Below are positions 34,960 to 46,114 of a stretch of DNA of 64,000 bases, in pieces; position 1 is the first letter of the stretch; every line of letters starts with the position of its first letter. The position numbers and the translations under genes were made by a program. The notes under the pieces were generated by a model, which saw only the letters and a program-made list of their open reading frames with translations, searched no databases and was not told the DNA's origin. Source of the DNA: Diphasiastrum complanatum (taxonomy: Eukaryota > Streptophyta > Lycopodiopsida > Lycopodiales > Lycopodiaceae); assembly GCA_029204225.1 (NCBI GenBank), contig MU831881.1, positions 34,628 through 98,627 on the forward strand. Reading direction: 5' to 3'.

Positions 34960-35770
34960 ATTGATTTAATCTGCAAGGGTTACTAGTGCGAGGGTTGGCT
35001 GTGCGAGGGCTGTTTTGTAGTAAAAAAAACTTTGATATCTCTCTGATTACTGAGATCTAACTCTCACAAGAATTACAGGAGCTTCATCTAAGGTAGATCT
35101 GACTCTGAAAATCTCTACGAGGGTTAACTCTTGCATTAAGTGAAAATTTTACTGTTTGTGAGGGTTCAAACGACTAATTTGGCTTGATCTTCACCATTAA
35201 TCAGTACTAACTCTTGCAGGCTTCATCACTGATGGAAAATGACATTCTGGATCAATTGGAGTGGTTTACGAGAGTTACTTTTGTAAGGATTTTCCGAGTT
35301 TTTCAAATTTTAGTGATTTTTCAGTACTTAAATCCAATTTTTTGCTCACTAGAATCAAAATAACTCTCGCAGACTAATCTGTGTTCTAGTCTCATTGAGA
35401 TGGAATTTCAAAATTCTCTGCGAGGGTTCTTGATCACTGGAACTGAAAATTTTAATGTCTGTGAGGGTTCTTTGGTATTTTTCCATCTTTTTTCCACTAG
35501 GAACTCTCATAGAGGCACTTAAATTCTAAGCTAACTCACGCAAGCTCTACTGTGTCCTGGTCTCAATGAGATGGAACTTCAGGGAGCTCTGCGAGAGTTC
35601 TTATGAAGATTTGAATTTTTTTGATTTTCTACAAGGATTTTTTGAATTTTTATGGTTTTTTCTCTGATTTTTGCATCTGCTTAGAACTAACTCTCGCAGG
35701 CTTCTATGCAGATCTGGGAAGGTACCCTGGAGCTACTGCTAGTCATGCAAGGGTTATCTTTCACTGGTTT
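34960..35770 (-). repeat. Dispersed CGAGGGTT motifs, leader of element A
   Basis: About a dozen variants of GCGAGGGTT, on both strands, lie between gag and the primer site: for example at about 34,988, 35,118, 35,159, 35,265, 35,369, 35,420, 35,461, 35,592, 35,693 and 35,750. Plus-strand spellings include GTGCGAGGG, ACGAGGGTTAAC, GTGAGGGTTC and AACTCTCGCAGG. The spacing is 30-120 bp and the intervening DNA is not repeated. Confidence 0.75.
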
Positions 35771-36047
35771 TGGAGAAAACAAAATCTGATGGAAAATTTG
35801 GCTCTTTTTCCCTCCAAAATATAGATTGGTGTGTTTTTTGGACTTTCTCAGATTTTGGTTTGGATGTCAAGCCCTTAGAGATTGTTCAGGGCCTCCTCTA
35901 CCCTCTCACACCTCCTCCACTAGCTGGGAACAGTCCAAACACAAGAAAACATAGAAAACTATCTCTTCCTACCCCAAAATCCACCTAAAACTACTCTAAA
36001 AAGCAAGAAATAACTAAAATGCAGCTATATTAGTTAGTGAGAACTTA

Positions 36048-36065
36048 TCCCCAGCAACGACGCCA
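36048..36065 (-). other. Primer binding site of element A (Asp tRNA type)
   Basis: The minus strand reads TGGCGTCGTTGCTGGGGA, one base after the LTR end. This is close to the TGGCGCCGTTGCCGGGGA site used by Athila/Tat-type plant gypsy elements. Confidence 0.8.
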
Positions 36066-36066
36066 C

Positions 36067-36301
36067 TGTAGGGTCGAAGATCTTGTGTAGTAGTAGCCCT
36101 CCCGCCTGTCAACAAGGGTTAGAACACTGGATAGGCTATGTAAAGATGCTACTTTTAGATAGTTCTCTACCTCTTACACTAACACTACCACTTTTAACAC
36201 TATCCCCACTAACTCTACTCCACTAAACTAGCATTCAACATGATTTGTAGTGAAAGAGAGGGATAAAGAGAGAGTTAGATGGATAGAAAGAGCATAGAAG
36301 G

Positions 36302-36394
<93 letters not shown>

Positions 36395-36950
36395 GGAGGG
36401 AGGTTAGCTCACTTGCTCATTGTACTTGCTAAGGGAGAAACATAAACTATTGAAACCAAAAAGGCATGAACTTGAAAGCAAATGAAAAACAACAAGAGCA
36501 ATAGCAAGCATTGAATAGCAAATGAGGATGCTTCTCTTCCAAAAATGGTAGAGTTTTCTCCTTCTCATTAAGCATGCAAATAGAGTACAAATGGTGTCTT
36601 TTTATAAATGGGGAAGGCCCTTGACCCATAATCCTATTGGCTAATATTCACATTGATCCTATCCATTCATCTTGGACCCAACTTAATCCAAGGGTTCACA
36701 AAAAGTACATTAGAAATCACAAGATTCATGTGAGTCCAAAATTGGAAAAAGTAAACTCTAAGTTCTAACTTGACTTTGGGCCTCAAGTTTTATTTTAATT
36801 ACAAAGGGCCCAAGTCTATTATATCTATTTATAATCACCTTGCGTGCTCATTGGGCCATGGACTTATACGCGCATGAAGCCATGCCCTCGCAACACATTT
36901 ATTACTAAATTTACTTATTTGCTCGCATTGTGTTGAGAATACCCCCAACA
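36067..36950 (-). repeat. 5' LTR of element A
   Basis: On the minus strand it begins TGTTGGGGGTATTCTC at 36,950 and ends GACCCTACA at 36,067. It is 884 bp long and contains a GA microsatellite. No second copy lies in the window. Confidence 0.8.
36308..36390. repeat. Microsatellite (GA)n
   Basis: About 40 uninterrupted GA units inside the LTR of element A. Confidence 0.97.
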
Positions 36951-37440
36951 ATGCGGCACCATGGTATGGAACGCCGATGAATCAGCAGCGCATGACACTA
37001 CCTGCACCACCTGGGCCAGCTAACAATCAAGTGGCTCATGTAAATCTAGCAGCAGTAGAACAAGAACCACCATCCCAACTTGAGCAGCAGTAGTGGTACA
37101 TTCCGAAAGAGACATTTGTCGATCCGACAGTCAACGAATACTACGCTGCGCAACCTCAATGTCAGGGAGGTAGGATCTATGGCTGCTATGGATGCGGCGA
37201 AGTCCATAGATTTGTTGAATGTCCTTATAAGGGACATATACGGCCTTTTGCAAAGAATGCGGATACGAGCATTGCTACAAGAATTGCCCGGTTAAACCTA
37301 GAACGAGTGCATCCTTGAATCTAGTCTCGATACAACCGATAGCAGTTCCAAGAAGGATGCCACAGGAAAATAAAAAATCCCATATTATAGTGCTAGCAGT
37401 CACATGAACATAGAAACGAAAGGGAGTGGCCCCATCACCA
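36951..37440 (+). pseudogene. Gag C-terminus of element C
   Basis: The reading NQQRMTLPAPPGPANNQVAH equals in pattern the gag of element A (33,534-33,788, minus). It is followed by the knuckles CYGCGEVHRFVECP and, after a frameshift near 37,235, CKECGYEHCYKNCP. There are in-frame stops. Confidence 0.8.
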
Positions 37441-38938
37441 TCATCATCAGTATCAGTGACTGCTGATAACCAACCCTCAACTGCAAGATCATTTCCGAAT
37501 GTTAGGGAAGAAGGAAGGATATACCATAAAGTTCGTCATTAGGTACAAAAAGCACAAGAAGAGAAAGCTGCTCAAGCACGAGAAGCTCCTGCAGAACCTC
37601 AACCTATGGAAGAACCAGCACCACCAGTGGCCTCCCTAGTACGGATGGATCATAACGATTACTTGCACCATCACGAACCACCATTCCATCTGGAAGTGTC
37701 AGAGGTCCCACAAAGAGGTGTGCTCACCAATTTACTATCTAGCCGCTTGAACTTATCTCTCGGAGAGTTACTGCAGACTACATCTTGAGCCAAGAACATC
37801 CTAGCTGAATGGGCCAAAGCGGAACTAGAAATAGCAGTAGAAGAGCCCTTATATTATGTGGGCTACGAAGGAACGAGCAACGTCCTCCATATCGGACAGT
37901 GTGAGAAAGTGAAGAACACGACATCACCCTGCCAATCCACCACAAGAGGTTCTAGGATGAAGCAGTAGTGGTAGATGGAGGATCGGGTGTAAATTTGATC
38001 TCCACTACCTTGTATTAGAAATGGGAATTGCAAGGATTGAAACCAGCAAACGTGTTTACTAGGAAGACCTTGGTTGAGGATTGCGCAAGTGGTTGGGAAC
38101 CATAAAACTCGCCTGCGAAAACAGAGAGCAGGATGTAAAGGTCAATCCAACCACATGGGCGGTGAAACCAATTACACCAAAAGTTGATAACGGATCTTCC
38201 ACCACTGATCACACAATTGATCGCCCAAAGCAAGCCAAGGGAGGTCGTTACGACTCTGAAGCGGATATTGTGAGATGGATGGACACATTGGCAATCGTTG
38301 ACTGTATGGCTGGGCATGCTTGTCAACCGGATTCAGATCCAGAACCCAGCACATCTTCACCCAAGTGCTATACCTTGGACACGCCAATCACTTTCGGGGT
38401 GAATATGATCAATGTAGCATGGCTGTCAGCGGAAGCTATTGAGAACCATGTGGATGATGATTTAATCCCTTGGCAACATGCTTTTATCTACAACAAGGAG
38501 ACTAAACTGACTGATGAGCAAGTCCTGCAACATATGGACCCCGATCGTTATGGAATGAGAAAAGTACCAACTCAACCATCTCAGAGATTGGCCATGGCAA
38601 AAGTTTCCAAGATTGATCCACCCAAGGCACCTGTCAACAAGAAGAATCAACTGAAACAATGATACAATTAGGTGATCCAATGGAGCGATCTATCTGAAGA
38701 AGCAATAGCCACGGTAGATATTGATATTCAAACTCATGAAGCGAATATCGCACCAGTACCTAAGACAACAAGGATGAAACCCAACTACATGGGCAAAAAA
38801 GAAAAAAAGAAAGTGTTGGACTCCTTGAAGTCGGTCCGAATGGACCCAGATGTAGCGTCATCATCCTCACAGATAATTGATAATCCAAATATTACAAGTC
38901 ACGCTAAGGTCAACATTTATGAAATCGAGCACACGTAA
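37441..38938 (+). pseudogene. Protease and protease-RT region of element C
   Basis: The retropepsin-like site reads VVDGGSGVNLIS at about 37,970-38,005. A deletion then fuses it to LGRPWLR. The frames 38,081-38,662 and 38,672-38,938 match the same region of element A closely (PSTSSPKCYTLDTPITFGVN, QHMDPDRYGM, MIQWSDLSEEAIATVD). Near 38,915 a second deletion fuses this region directly to the RT start YEIEHT. Confidence 0.8.
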
Positions 38939-39390
38939 TGGGTATTGCCGATAGTCACAGTACTCAAGAAAGGCAAAATGCAAATCTGTGTGAACCTGAA
39001 AGTGTTAAATGTAGTTACCAAGAAGGATCATTTTCCCTTACCATTTACGAAAAGTATTCTGGACAGAGTAGCGGGAGCAGAAGCCTACAGTTTCCTAGAC
39101 GGTTTCAGCAGCCACAAGCAACTGAAAATAGTGCCGCAAGATTAGTACAAGACAACATTCACCACGGAACGGGGAACCTATGCCTACAAAGTGATGTCAT
39201 TTGGACTTTGTAATGCCCCAAGTACCTTTCAAAGAGTTATGCAGACGTCATTCAAAGAATTTTTGCAAAAATTTTTAGAGATCTTCTTGGATGATCTGTG
39301 CGTGCATGGACCTAACTCTGAGCATTTATCCAACTTGGAAAAGGTGCTGATGAAATGCCGCGAATATCAGATATCCTTGAAACTAGAGAA
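38939..39390 (+). pseudogene. Gypsy RT of element C
   Basis: The RT has CVNLKVLNVVTKKDHFPLPF, SFLDGFSSHKQLKI in place of the usual FSGYNQI, a stop near 39,143, and then the second frame with VMSFGLCNAPSTFQRVMQ and the active site IFLDDLCVHG. The catalytic Asp pair is kept. The domain ends at ISLKLEK, where the RNase H region has been deleted. Confidence 0.88.
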
Positions 39391-39630
39391 GTGGAGAAGA
39401 AAATTGCAGCCGTACCTGATGATGGGCTACCATACATTGTCTTGTTTTACATTGACATTGTACCTGAATGGGCCGCTGACATTGTTGAGTATCTTATGCA
39501 GGGCCAACCGGTTAAATCTCTACCCAAGGCGGAACAGCAAAAACTGATTTTAAAAACTAGACCTTATCAATTGATTGCCGGTCAATTATATCGAAGAGGA
39601 CCAAATGGAATCCTTCAAAGATGTGCTACA
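39391..39630 (+). pseudogene. Post-RNase-H segment of element C
   Basis: The frame reads AAVPDDGLPYIVLFYIDIVP, EWAADIVEYLMQGQPVKSLPK, and then RPYQLIAGQLYRRGPNGIL, the usual bridge between RNase H and the integrase zinc finger of gypsy elements. It matches element A at 30,275-30,400. The integrase that should follow is missing; the frame runs into the coiled-coil ORF. Confidence 0.8.
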
Positions 39631-39965
39631 TCACGGGCTTTTCTAAGGCAGCCACAGACGTCTCAACTAAGTCCAGGAGCTCCAGCAAGAAGCTGTGCTA
39701 GCCCCCCTCCAGAAACAGAAAACACATGCCTGAGAGCGGAGGTGCGAGCGCTCCAAGAAGAGAAGGCCGCATGGTTAACCCAACCAATACCTGCGGATAG
39801 GCCACTCACCCAAGTAGAGATAAATCTCCATAGGCAGCAAGTGCAAGTCTACGCACAAACCCTGATCAACTATTAGGCCGAATTCAACAAATATTGCATG
39901 AGTGCCAACCAAGAGCTCAACAAGGCAGAAAGCACACTCGAGGCGTGGCTCAAACATGTATGTTA
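39631..39965 (+). pseudogene. Coiled-coil ORF copy iii (middle part)
   Basis: In frame with the preceding gypsy segment, then past a stop at 39,876, the plus strand encodes a charged helical region: RAEVRALQEEKAAWL, IPADRPLTQVEINLHRQQ, and after the stop QELNKAESTLEAWLKH. Copy iv has LQTQIPDHPVTPTEI at about 59,600-59,640, with the same spacing of the Pro-Thr-Glu-Ile word and the same flanking heptads. The homology shows that the ORF lies downstream of pol, on the same strand, in this element too. Confidence 0.65.
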
Positions 39966-40039
39966 TAAGAACCTACCAATTTTTTTGTTAGTAGGTGAAT
40001 TAAAAATTTTGGTAGGCTTTTGTCAATGGATTGTCGTCC

Positions 40040-40575
40040 CTAGAGGGATCCTTTATTTTATGTTTATTTCACGGTTTCCAGAGTCCATACAGCACGACGC
40101 GAAAGGGATTCTTTTGTTTTATGCTTTGCATTTCCAGGCTTTTCATAATGCAGAGGATTTTCTGACACTAGCTTTCTGAGCTGGTGCTGCCTGCATAGCA
40201 CCTTTCTTTTACACTTAAACAATGGCTTGTGTTGAATCTGCATAACACCTTTCTTTTACACTTAGAAAATGACTTGTGTTGAATCTGCACAACAACTTTC
40301 TTTTACACTTAAAACAATGACTTGTGTTGAATCTGCATAACACCTTTCTTTTACACTTAAACAATGACTTGTGTTGACACCTTTCTCTTACACTTAAACA
40401 ATGACTTGTGTTGAATCTTTCCTTTCACGCTTTCCATTCAGCGAAAGGGATCCTTTATTTTATGTTTATTTCACGCTTTCCAGGATCCATAGCATTTTCT
40501 GACACTGGCTGACTGTCTTTCATAATGCAGACATTTCTGCACTGGCTTTCTGAGCTGGTGCTGCCTGCATAACAG
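40040..40575. repeat. Direct duplication flanking a minisatellite, upstream of a gene
   Basis: A segment of about 130-150 bp occurs at 40,040-40,200 and again at 40,432-40,575. Both copies contain AAAGGGAT, TTTATTTTATGTTTATTTCACG and CTTTCTGAGCTGGTGCTGCC. Between them (40,199-40,420) a unit of about 47 bp containing CTTTCTTTTACACTTAAACA and ATGACTTGTGTTGAATC is repeated about five times. Confidence 0.88.
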
Positions 40576-40618
40576 TCAAACAATAACTTGTGAACACTCC
40601 ACGAAGGTCAAGTCTACT

Positions 40619-40624
40619 TATAAG
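40619..40624 (+). promoter_or_regulatory. Candidate TATA box
   Basis: TATAAG lies about 125 bp before the ATG of the gene at 40,748. No other TATA-like word of this quality is closer. Confidence 0.5.
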
Positions 40625-40747
40625 TATGGGCTTGGGCTCATAGCAGCAGCATCACCAATAACGACTCCTCCACATTTTGCTTAGTATCATCTTCTTGGGT
40701 CACAAACTACAGCCAACGACCGTTTCACCGGCTATCATTACACTACC

Positions 40748-41311
40748 ATGGCTTTAACTGCTGCCCAGATCTTGGCACTAATTCAAAACGCTGGCGGAGT
40801 TTTAAAAGCCGTGAGTACAATAGCAGACGAGTTCAACCAGCTTTTTGGCTCAGTCGAAGATGTGCATAATAAAGTTCGTTGGCTGGAGATCAGCATTGTG
40901 AATCTGTCCACGGAGCAAACACTCTACATCGACAAGTCTTGGTTTGATAGCGGCCGTTTCTGGGCGCAGCCGTTCGACGGCATAGCACCGGGGAGCGCTC
41001 AAACGTTCTTTGTGTGCAACAGTGATGGCTCTATCTTTACGGGCGTGTCTGGTGGGGTGAGCTACAAGGTAGTGAAGAGCTCCAGTCAGAGCAAGTTCAC
41101 AGAAGGCTCAAAGGAGCGTTTGATCTGCACATTCTCCAACCCCTACGCCGGAGCAACCAAGTGCCTCACTCGCTGGATGAAGAACGATATATCCAGCCTA
41201 TTTGGTGAGATGGAGGAGTCCGCAATTGTTCGCGATGAACGCTGCGGCTGCTACAGGGCGGGCAACAACAAGGTGGTATTCATTTGGAAGGATAAGAGTA
41301 GCCATTGGTAA
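40748..41311 (+). CDS. Actinoporin-like (bryoporin-like) pore-forming protein
   Basis: A single intact 187-codon frame. The start lies in a good plant context (ACCATGGCT). Residues 1-35 can form an amphipathic helix (LTAAQILALIQNAGGVLKAV). A beta-rich domain follows with DKSWFDSGRFW, GIAPGSAQTFFV, TGVSGGVSYKV and the word CTFSNPYAG near residue 135. This layout, an N-terminal helix before a compact beta fold with FDSG, GxxGxxSY and FSNPY, fits the actinoporin-like family, known from sea anemones and also from mosses and lycophytes, where a bryoporin is linked to drought tolerance. Such proteins bind membranes and oligomerise into pores. There is no signal peptide and no intron. The assignment is by motif pattern only; an unrelated beta-sandwich protein is the main alternative. 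It is the only fully intact ORF of this size that is not from a transposon. Confidence 0.5.
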   Translation: MALTAAQILALIQNAGGVLKAVSTIADEFNQLFGSVEDVHNKVRWLEISIVNLSTEQTLYIDKSWFDSGRFWAQPFDGIAPGSAQTFFVCNSDGSIFTGVSGGVSYKVVKSSSQSKFTEGSKERLICTFSNPYAGATKCLTRWMKNDISSLFGEMEESAIVRDERCGCYRAGNNKVVFIWKDKSSHW

Positions 41312-41843
41312 ATTATGATGATCTGCCCTGCAGGATCTGGATCGTCCTACTTATCATTTTCATCTCTTCCTCTAAGGAAAGAAAGAAGGAATCAATGGGC
41401 TTTTTCAGCATGCGTGAAGTAGAGTTTAGTTAGTATCAAATATGTAGCCCACCGTTGGATGGCGAATAGCATACGTAGCAGTTGCAGATTTATGGTGGAG
41501 ATTGAAAACGTTTTAGGATCCCTCTTTATGGCTCAGAATTTGCCTATACATTTAAATAACCGGATGATGCCATGTGTTTGATATCAATAAGTTACTAGTT
41601 TGTGCCTGTGTGTGTTTGTTCAGCTAGTTATATATAGTTCCATCTTTTGAATTATCTTTGCCCATCCTTGTACTAAGAAGAGGAAGAAAGGCTTCTATTT
41701 CTCATAATCATTATGTTCAGCGTGACTGTAAATTATTTGGTCGATCAAAGTTTTCCCCTTTTTCACAAAGAGTAATCTCACTAAAACACTTTGAACCATT
41801 CCAACCTACACTCATAAGAGACTTAAGTCTTGTAACACTTGTT

Positions 41844-41846
<3 letters not shown>

Positions 41847-41902
<56 letters not shown>
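41847..41902. repeat. Microsatellite (TA)n(CA)n
   Basis: A run of TA passes into a run of CA with no gap. Confidence 0.97.
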
Positions 41903-41905
<3 letters not shown>

Positions 41906-42351
41906 GAGCTCTAGAAGAACCATTCACCTACCTTTTTCACCCTCTTTTCTATATAAGGATGGCATGGGAGTTCATGTGAACCATGATGTGCTCAATCCTT
42001 GTCTTTCTATGAATTACTTTGCTAGCCAAATAGTTGATCCAAGAACATTAGTTTGAAGTCCTTCATCATCACTAGGTTCCTTCCAATAGATCTTAATAGT
42101 ACCTTTGTTTCAAATATACAAATTTGATTGAACACCATTATGTATATACTGGGAAAATGCTTAGGGAGCTCCAAGGATCCTAACATGACTGACACATACA
42201 AAACTTGAGTATGTGATCTTAAGCTCATGATGAAGAATCTCTTTTTTATTCAAATAGGCAAGAAGAAAAAACATGAGAAATTGAAAAATGAAAAGCAAGA
42301 GATTGTAAACAAATGTGAAGTGGTATCTCCACATAAAGTATCACACATCAG

Positions 42352-42353
<2 letters not shown>

Positions 42354-42423
<70 letters not shown>
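42354..42423. repeat. Microsatellite (CT)n
   Basis: About 35 uninterrupted CT units. Confidence 0.97.
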
Positions 42424-42425
<2 letters not shown>

Positions 42426-44900
42426 GGAATTGGCAATGTGTTGACGTTAAGAAGGGTCAGGGTCAAGGGGTGCTCGAGGATTGTGCATAAGTGAGCATAA
42501 GTGAGAGGCATTCCTCATCATAATCTATGCAGCAAAGGTTGGGAGGAGACAAGGCAGCTAGCTTCACCATGTTTCATGCTTTTTGATGATTGTACATGCA
42601 GGGAAATCAGTAGGGATCGTGTGAAGTAATAGGTAGGGTTATTTGGAAATTGTAAAAGAGTATTTCTTTCTTATTACAAATGGACTTTGTTGCCTACCAA
42701 TGAGACCATGCTTCAAATATATCTTGGGTGGAAGTGCTCTTGAGGCTCGTGGTTTTTGAGTGAGTGCAGCAAAGATGAACTTTAATGTTGAAATATTATA
42801 TGTTACACATTCATTTGAATATGTATTTCCTTCCTTCAACATGTTGAATATTGATAATTAAGTATTGTGAAAAGTCTCACTTAACATAGAACTATCAAAA
42901 CATCTTTTAATGTTATGATGTGAAATCCAATCACTTATGTGAGCTAAGTCAAAACTAGTGAATTCGAGCCATAAATGTTTTGAGTATCCATACGTAACTG
43001 CCACAAAGTACTTCTTGTTATGCCTTTTCATGCTAGGAACCCGGTGAGCTGATATTTTCAATTCTGAATCCCATTAGAAATTTGAGAGAAGTGTGCTCAT
43101 TCATGTATCTAGATTCTAAAGTTGTGCCATACATATACTTCGTTACGTCGATGTCCGGTATAGAGGATTCCGGATGATCCTTGACGTGAATATTTGGTAC
43201 TCCAATGTAAGAGTTTGTTAGTTGTGTCTTTCTATTCTGAACTAGGTCGAAAATGTAATTAACAACCTTGTGAGGACCCAATCACACATTCAATGAGATG
43301 TAGAGCTATTGTAGGGTTTAGGACGATTATTGGCAAGTTGTAGAGTATCAATAATAATAACTTACATGTATAAGAATGCGGTCGATTTGTATGGGGACTT
43401 GCACATGCACTACAAGTCTACGTATCCCTGTAGAAATTCGTCCTGCTACCATTCTCTATTGTGTGTTTGACTGGGACTTCTAATTACCTTCAGTACTAAT
43501 GACTAGCTCATCTAAATTTTTATTTATGTAAAACTTTTTTAAAAAAATCCTAAGTTCTTAGTTTCAGTTTTTGTTTATTATCTATGAAATGAACTTAAAT
43601 TGGTGAATTGACCTTATTGAAAATTACATTCAATCTAATTAGTTGCTATATTTTCCTTGTCATTAATAATAGAGGTATTCATTAACTAAGTTGAGTTATT
43701 TCTTGAATGTAGATAATTGACAATGATCAAAGAAACTGCAAATCTTGTTGTACTATCGTATATGCAAATTTGCCAATAATTGAGTACTGCACTTTCATAT
43801 ATGAATACTATAGACATAGTTTAAGAGATTAGCAAATAGAAGTTTTACTGAACTAAGTAAAACTATTGTCTTCCTCAAATCATAGATTTTAGTCTAAAAC
43901 TTACTCAGGGGAGAAGAAAGAGAAAAAACCAGAGGTTGCTGAATATTGGCTCCATTAGAAAAAATATGGGCTTGAAAAAGGGCCTTTGTAGAAGATGCCT
44001 TTTTATTTTTTTCCCCATTTGCATTGCCATGTGGACCAATAGAAATACTGATATCAGTCTTCTACGTGGTATAACACTAATGCCACGTGATCTTATGCTA
44101 GAAATGCAGATTAGAAGACTGTAAAGTCTTTATACATGTAGATACTGGGGGCATGTCCCTAGAAATATTATACCATGTACCAAAGTTTTGGAATACAGCC
44201 CCATTGGGGAAATTTTTTGTTAAGCATTTGTAATTCTATTATTTAGATCTGTTTGTTGTCCATTTGATTTACAAGATAATGTAAATGAGATTTATAGTTC
44301 ACAATAGAGCACGAATGTCTGAGGTTTGACTATGTCAAAGGCCGAAATTTTGCGCTCATGTGTGATCATGTACGAGAGCAAAATTTCAACCTATTCATAT
44401 CATTTACCATTTGTGCAATTTGTGATACTAAAAAACAACATGAAATATAGCACATTCATACATTTATTGAGTTGTAACAAAGAAAGCTTTGTCAAAATAT
44501 AGAGCTATATTGATTTGTGGAGTCGCATATATAGTTCCAATGTTTTTTCCTTTCTTGCATATATGAATATAGATGGTTTGAGAACCTCTTAAGCAAGGAC
44601 AGATGCACTGGACTCTCCTGACAATTGGCCTCCAACATCAGCTATGTAGTCTAGATTCAAAATCAGAGGACAAATCACTAAGGACTAGATATGTTTTGAC
44701 AAGGGTTTGCATTTGAGCAATTTTTCATGTCCATTTGGACTATACTGATTGTTGATGCAATATATGTAGTGATCTGAGAATAGTCCAATGTAGTGTACAA
44801 GGGAGCCATCTTTGGACTCAATTTCCCATGCTTTGCATGCTCCTTCTGCCCTTGCTACATATTTATCTATCTCCAGATCATGCTACATGTGAAGATTGTT

Positions 44901-45479
44901 CAATGTCTAGTCAAAATCATGAAAACTATGATCAATTGGCAAATGGAAGAGATATCTTAAATGTGTTCCCTCATCCAGTTCCTCAATATCTGCCAAGTTG
45001 ATGCTCCCTTTAGCTTTGAGCTGAGAGAATTCATATTCCTTTGGGACAGGGAAGTTAAGATTAGATGATGGAGCATCTTTCAACTCGACCATTATTTGTG
45101 CAAGCGCCATTTCATATGTTGTTTCTTCCCCAGCTTGACATAACTCCTGAAGCGTTTGATCAAGGTCTGAATGATCATAAGTATCAGAGCCATTCTGAAG
45201 ATTATGTAACACACTTAGGAAGTCATCTTCACGTAGTCCTAGAATGTGTTTTAGGTCATGAGAAAGTAGATATTCTCTTTTGTTGATGATCAGTGAAGAG
45301 AGGCTCTAGTTGTCAATGTTATTGCTTCATGTTCATTGAACTCTTTTGAGCTTGCAGATGAGGTTCTGAACATGATTCATATTGTTGAAATAACAGCAAA
45401 TTGACTCCAATAGATCCTAAAAATGATGGAGAAAGCATAATCAAGATCATAAAGCTAGAACACAAAAGTCTCTAACTTA
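44901..45479 (-). other. Unassigned DNA with a minus-strand ORF
   Basis: A 101-codon frame at 44,907-45,212 (starting MLHNLQNGSDTYDHSD) is acidic and protein-like but not recognised. It has no neighbours that suggest a role. Confidence 0.3.
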
Positions 45480-46110
45480 TCTATGTACATTTTGGCCTCA
45501 TTGTTAGAGCTTTATACTCGCCTTCGGTAGAAGAGAGTGAGATAGTTTCTTGGTTTTTTTTTATAACCAAGAAACAGCCCCTTCACCAATAAATGTAGTA
45601 AAGGAACTTGTAGACTTTCAATCCCTCTTGTCACCTACAAAATCTGAGTCACTATATGCATCCAAGTTAATTACATCCCCTCTATAGAGAATTCCATGAT
45701 CTAGAGTGGCTGAGAGGTATCTCAAGATCCTTCTTTTTTTGCACTTTTCCAATGTATGATCAATGGATCTTGCATGTATTGACTAAGCCTACATACACTA
45801 AAGCATAAATCAGGTCTAGTTATGGTAATCCACATCAATGAGCCTATAAGTTTTCTAGAAAGAGTGATGTCCATGAAGGATCCTTCATCACCACTTAGAT
45901 TGACAAATGAAGATGAAATATGAAGCTCTAAGTACTTCTATGCCCAATATGAAGTGAAGTTGACCATGATCTACCATCTTGAACTCTAAAGATAGATCTT
46001 CCTTAGTTTTCTCTATGCCAACAATGCTATCATATCCAACAATGAAGATGACAAAATGAGATTTGAGGCCATATAAAAAAGTTTCATCATTTTTTAACAA
46101 AGTCTAACAC
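45480..46110 (-). pseudogene. Copia RT/RNase H remnant
   Basis: The frame 45,888-46,100 has post-catalytic copia RT sequence (EFKMVDHGQLHFILGIEV); the expected YVDD stands as VGYDS, so it is degraded. Downstream, broken frames read KLIGSLMWITITRPDLCF and HWKSAKK, the start of RNase H. The remainder is unreadable. Gag, protease and integrase are missing. Confidence 0.8.
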
Positions 46111-46114
46111 AACA

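Larger units (their letters stand above)
28061..36950 (-). mobile_element. Gypsy element A, 3' end missing
   Basis: Read on the minus strand: 5' LTR (36,950-36,067), Asp-tRNA-type primer site, motif-rich leader, gag, protease, RT/RNase H with the RT core deleted, integrase, and a motif-rich 3' non-coding region with a TATA-like site. The 3' LTR is missing. There is no chromodomain after integrase, which together with the primer type suggests a non-chromovirus gypsy lineage (Athila/Tat-like); that placement is inference. The 5' LTR ends exactly where gag of element C is interrupted, so A inserted into C or into a copy of it. Confidence 0.85.
36951..39965 (+). mobile_element. Gypsy element C, internally deleted
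   Basis: It starts in the middle of gag, exactly at the LTR edge of element A, and continues with gag knuckles, protease, the protease-RT region, RT with its active site, a post-RNase-H segment, and coiled-coil copy iii. RNase H is deleted between RT and the LPEWAADIVEYLM-like segment, and integrase is deleted between that segment and the coiled coil. No LTR is found at either side. The order of remaining parts is the same as in element B1. Confidence 0.78.
41312..44900. other. 3' flank and intergenic DNA
   Basis: After the gene, AATAAG-type words near 41,586 could serve polyadenylation. No transposon protein or RNA gene is visible. Minus-strand frames at 42,858-43,281 look weakly protein-like (NKKYFVAVTYGYSKHLWLEF) but match nothing I know. 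Confidence 0.45.

Noticed and set aside
42858-43281. Minus-strand frames after the actinoporin-like gene
   Set aside because: They look weakly protein-like but have no recognised motif and no supporting context, so no gene is called.
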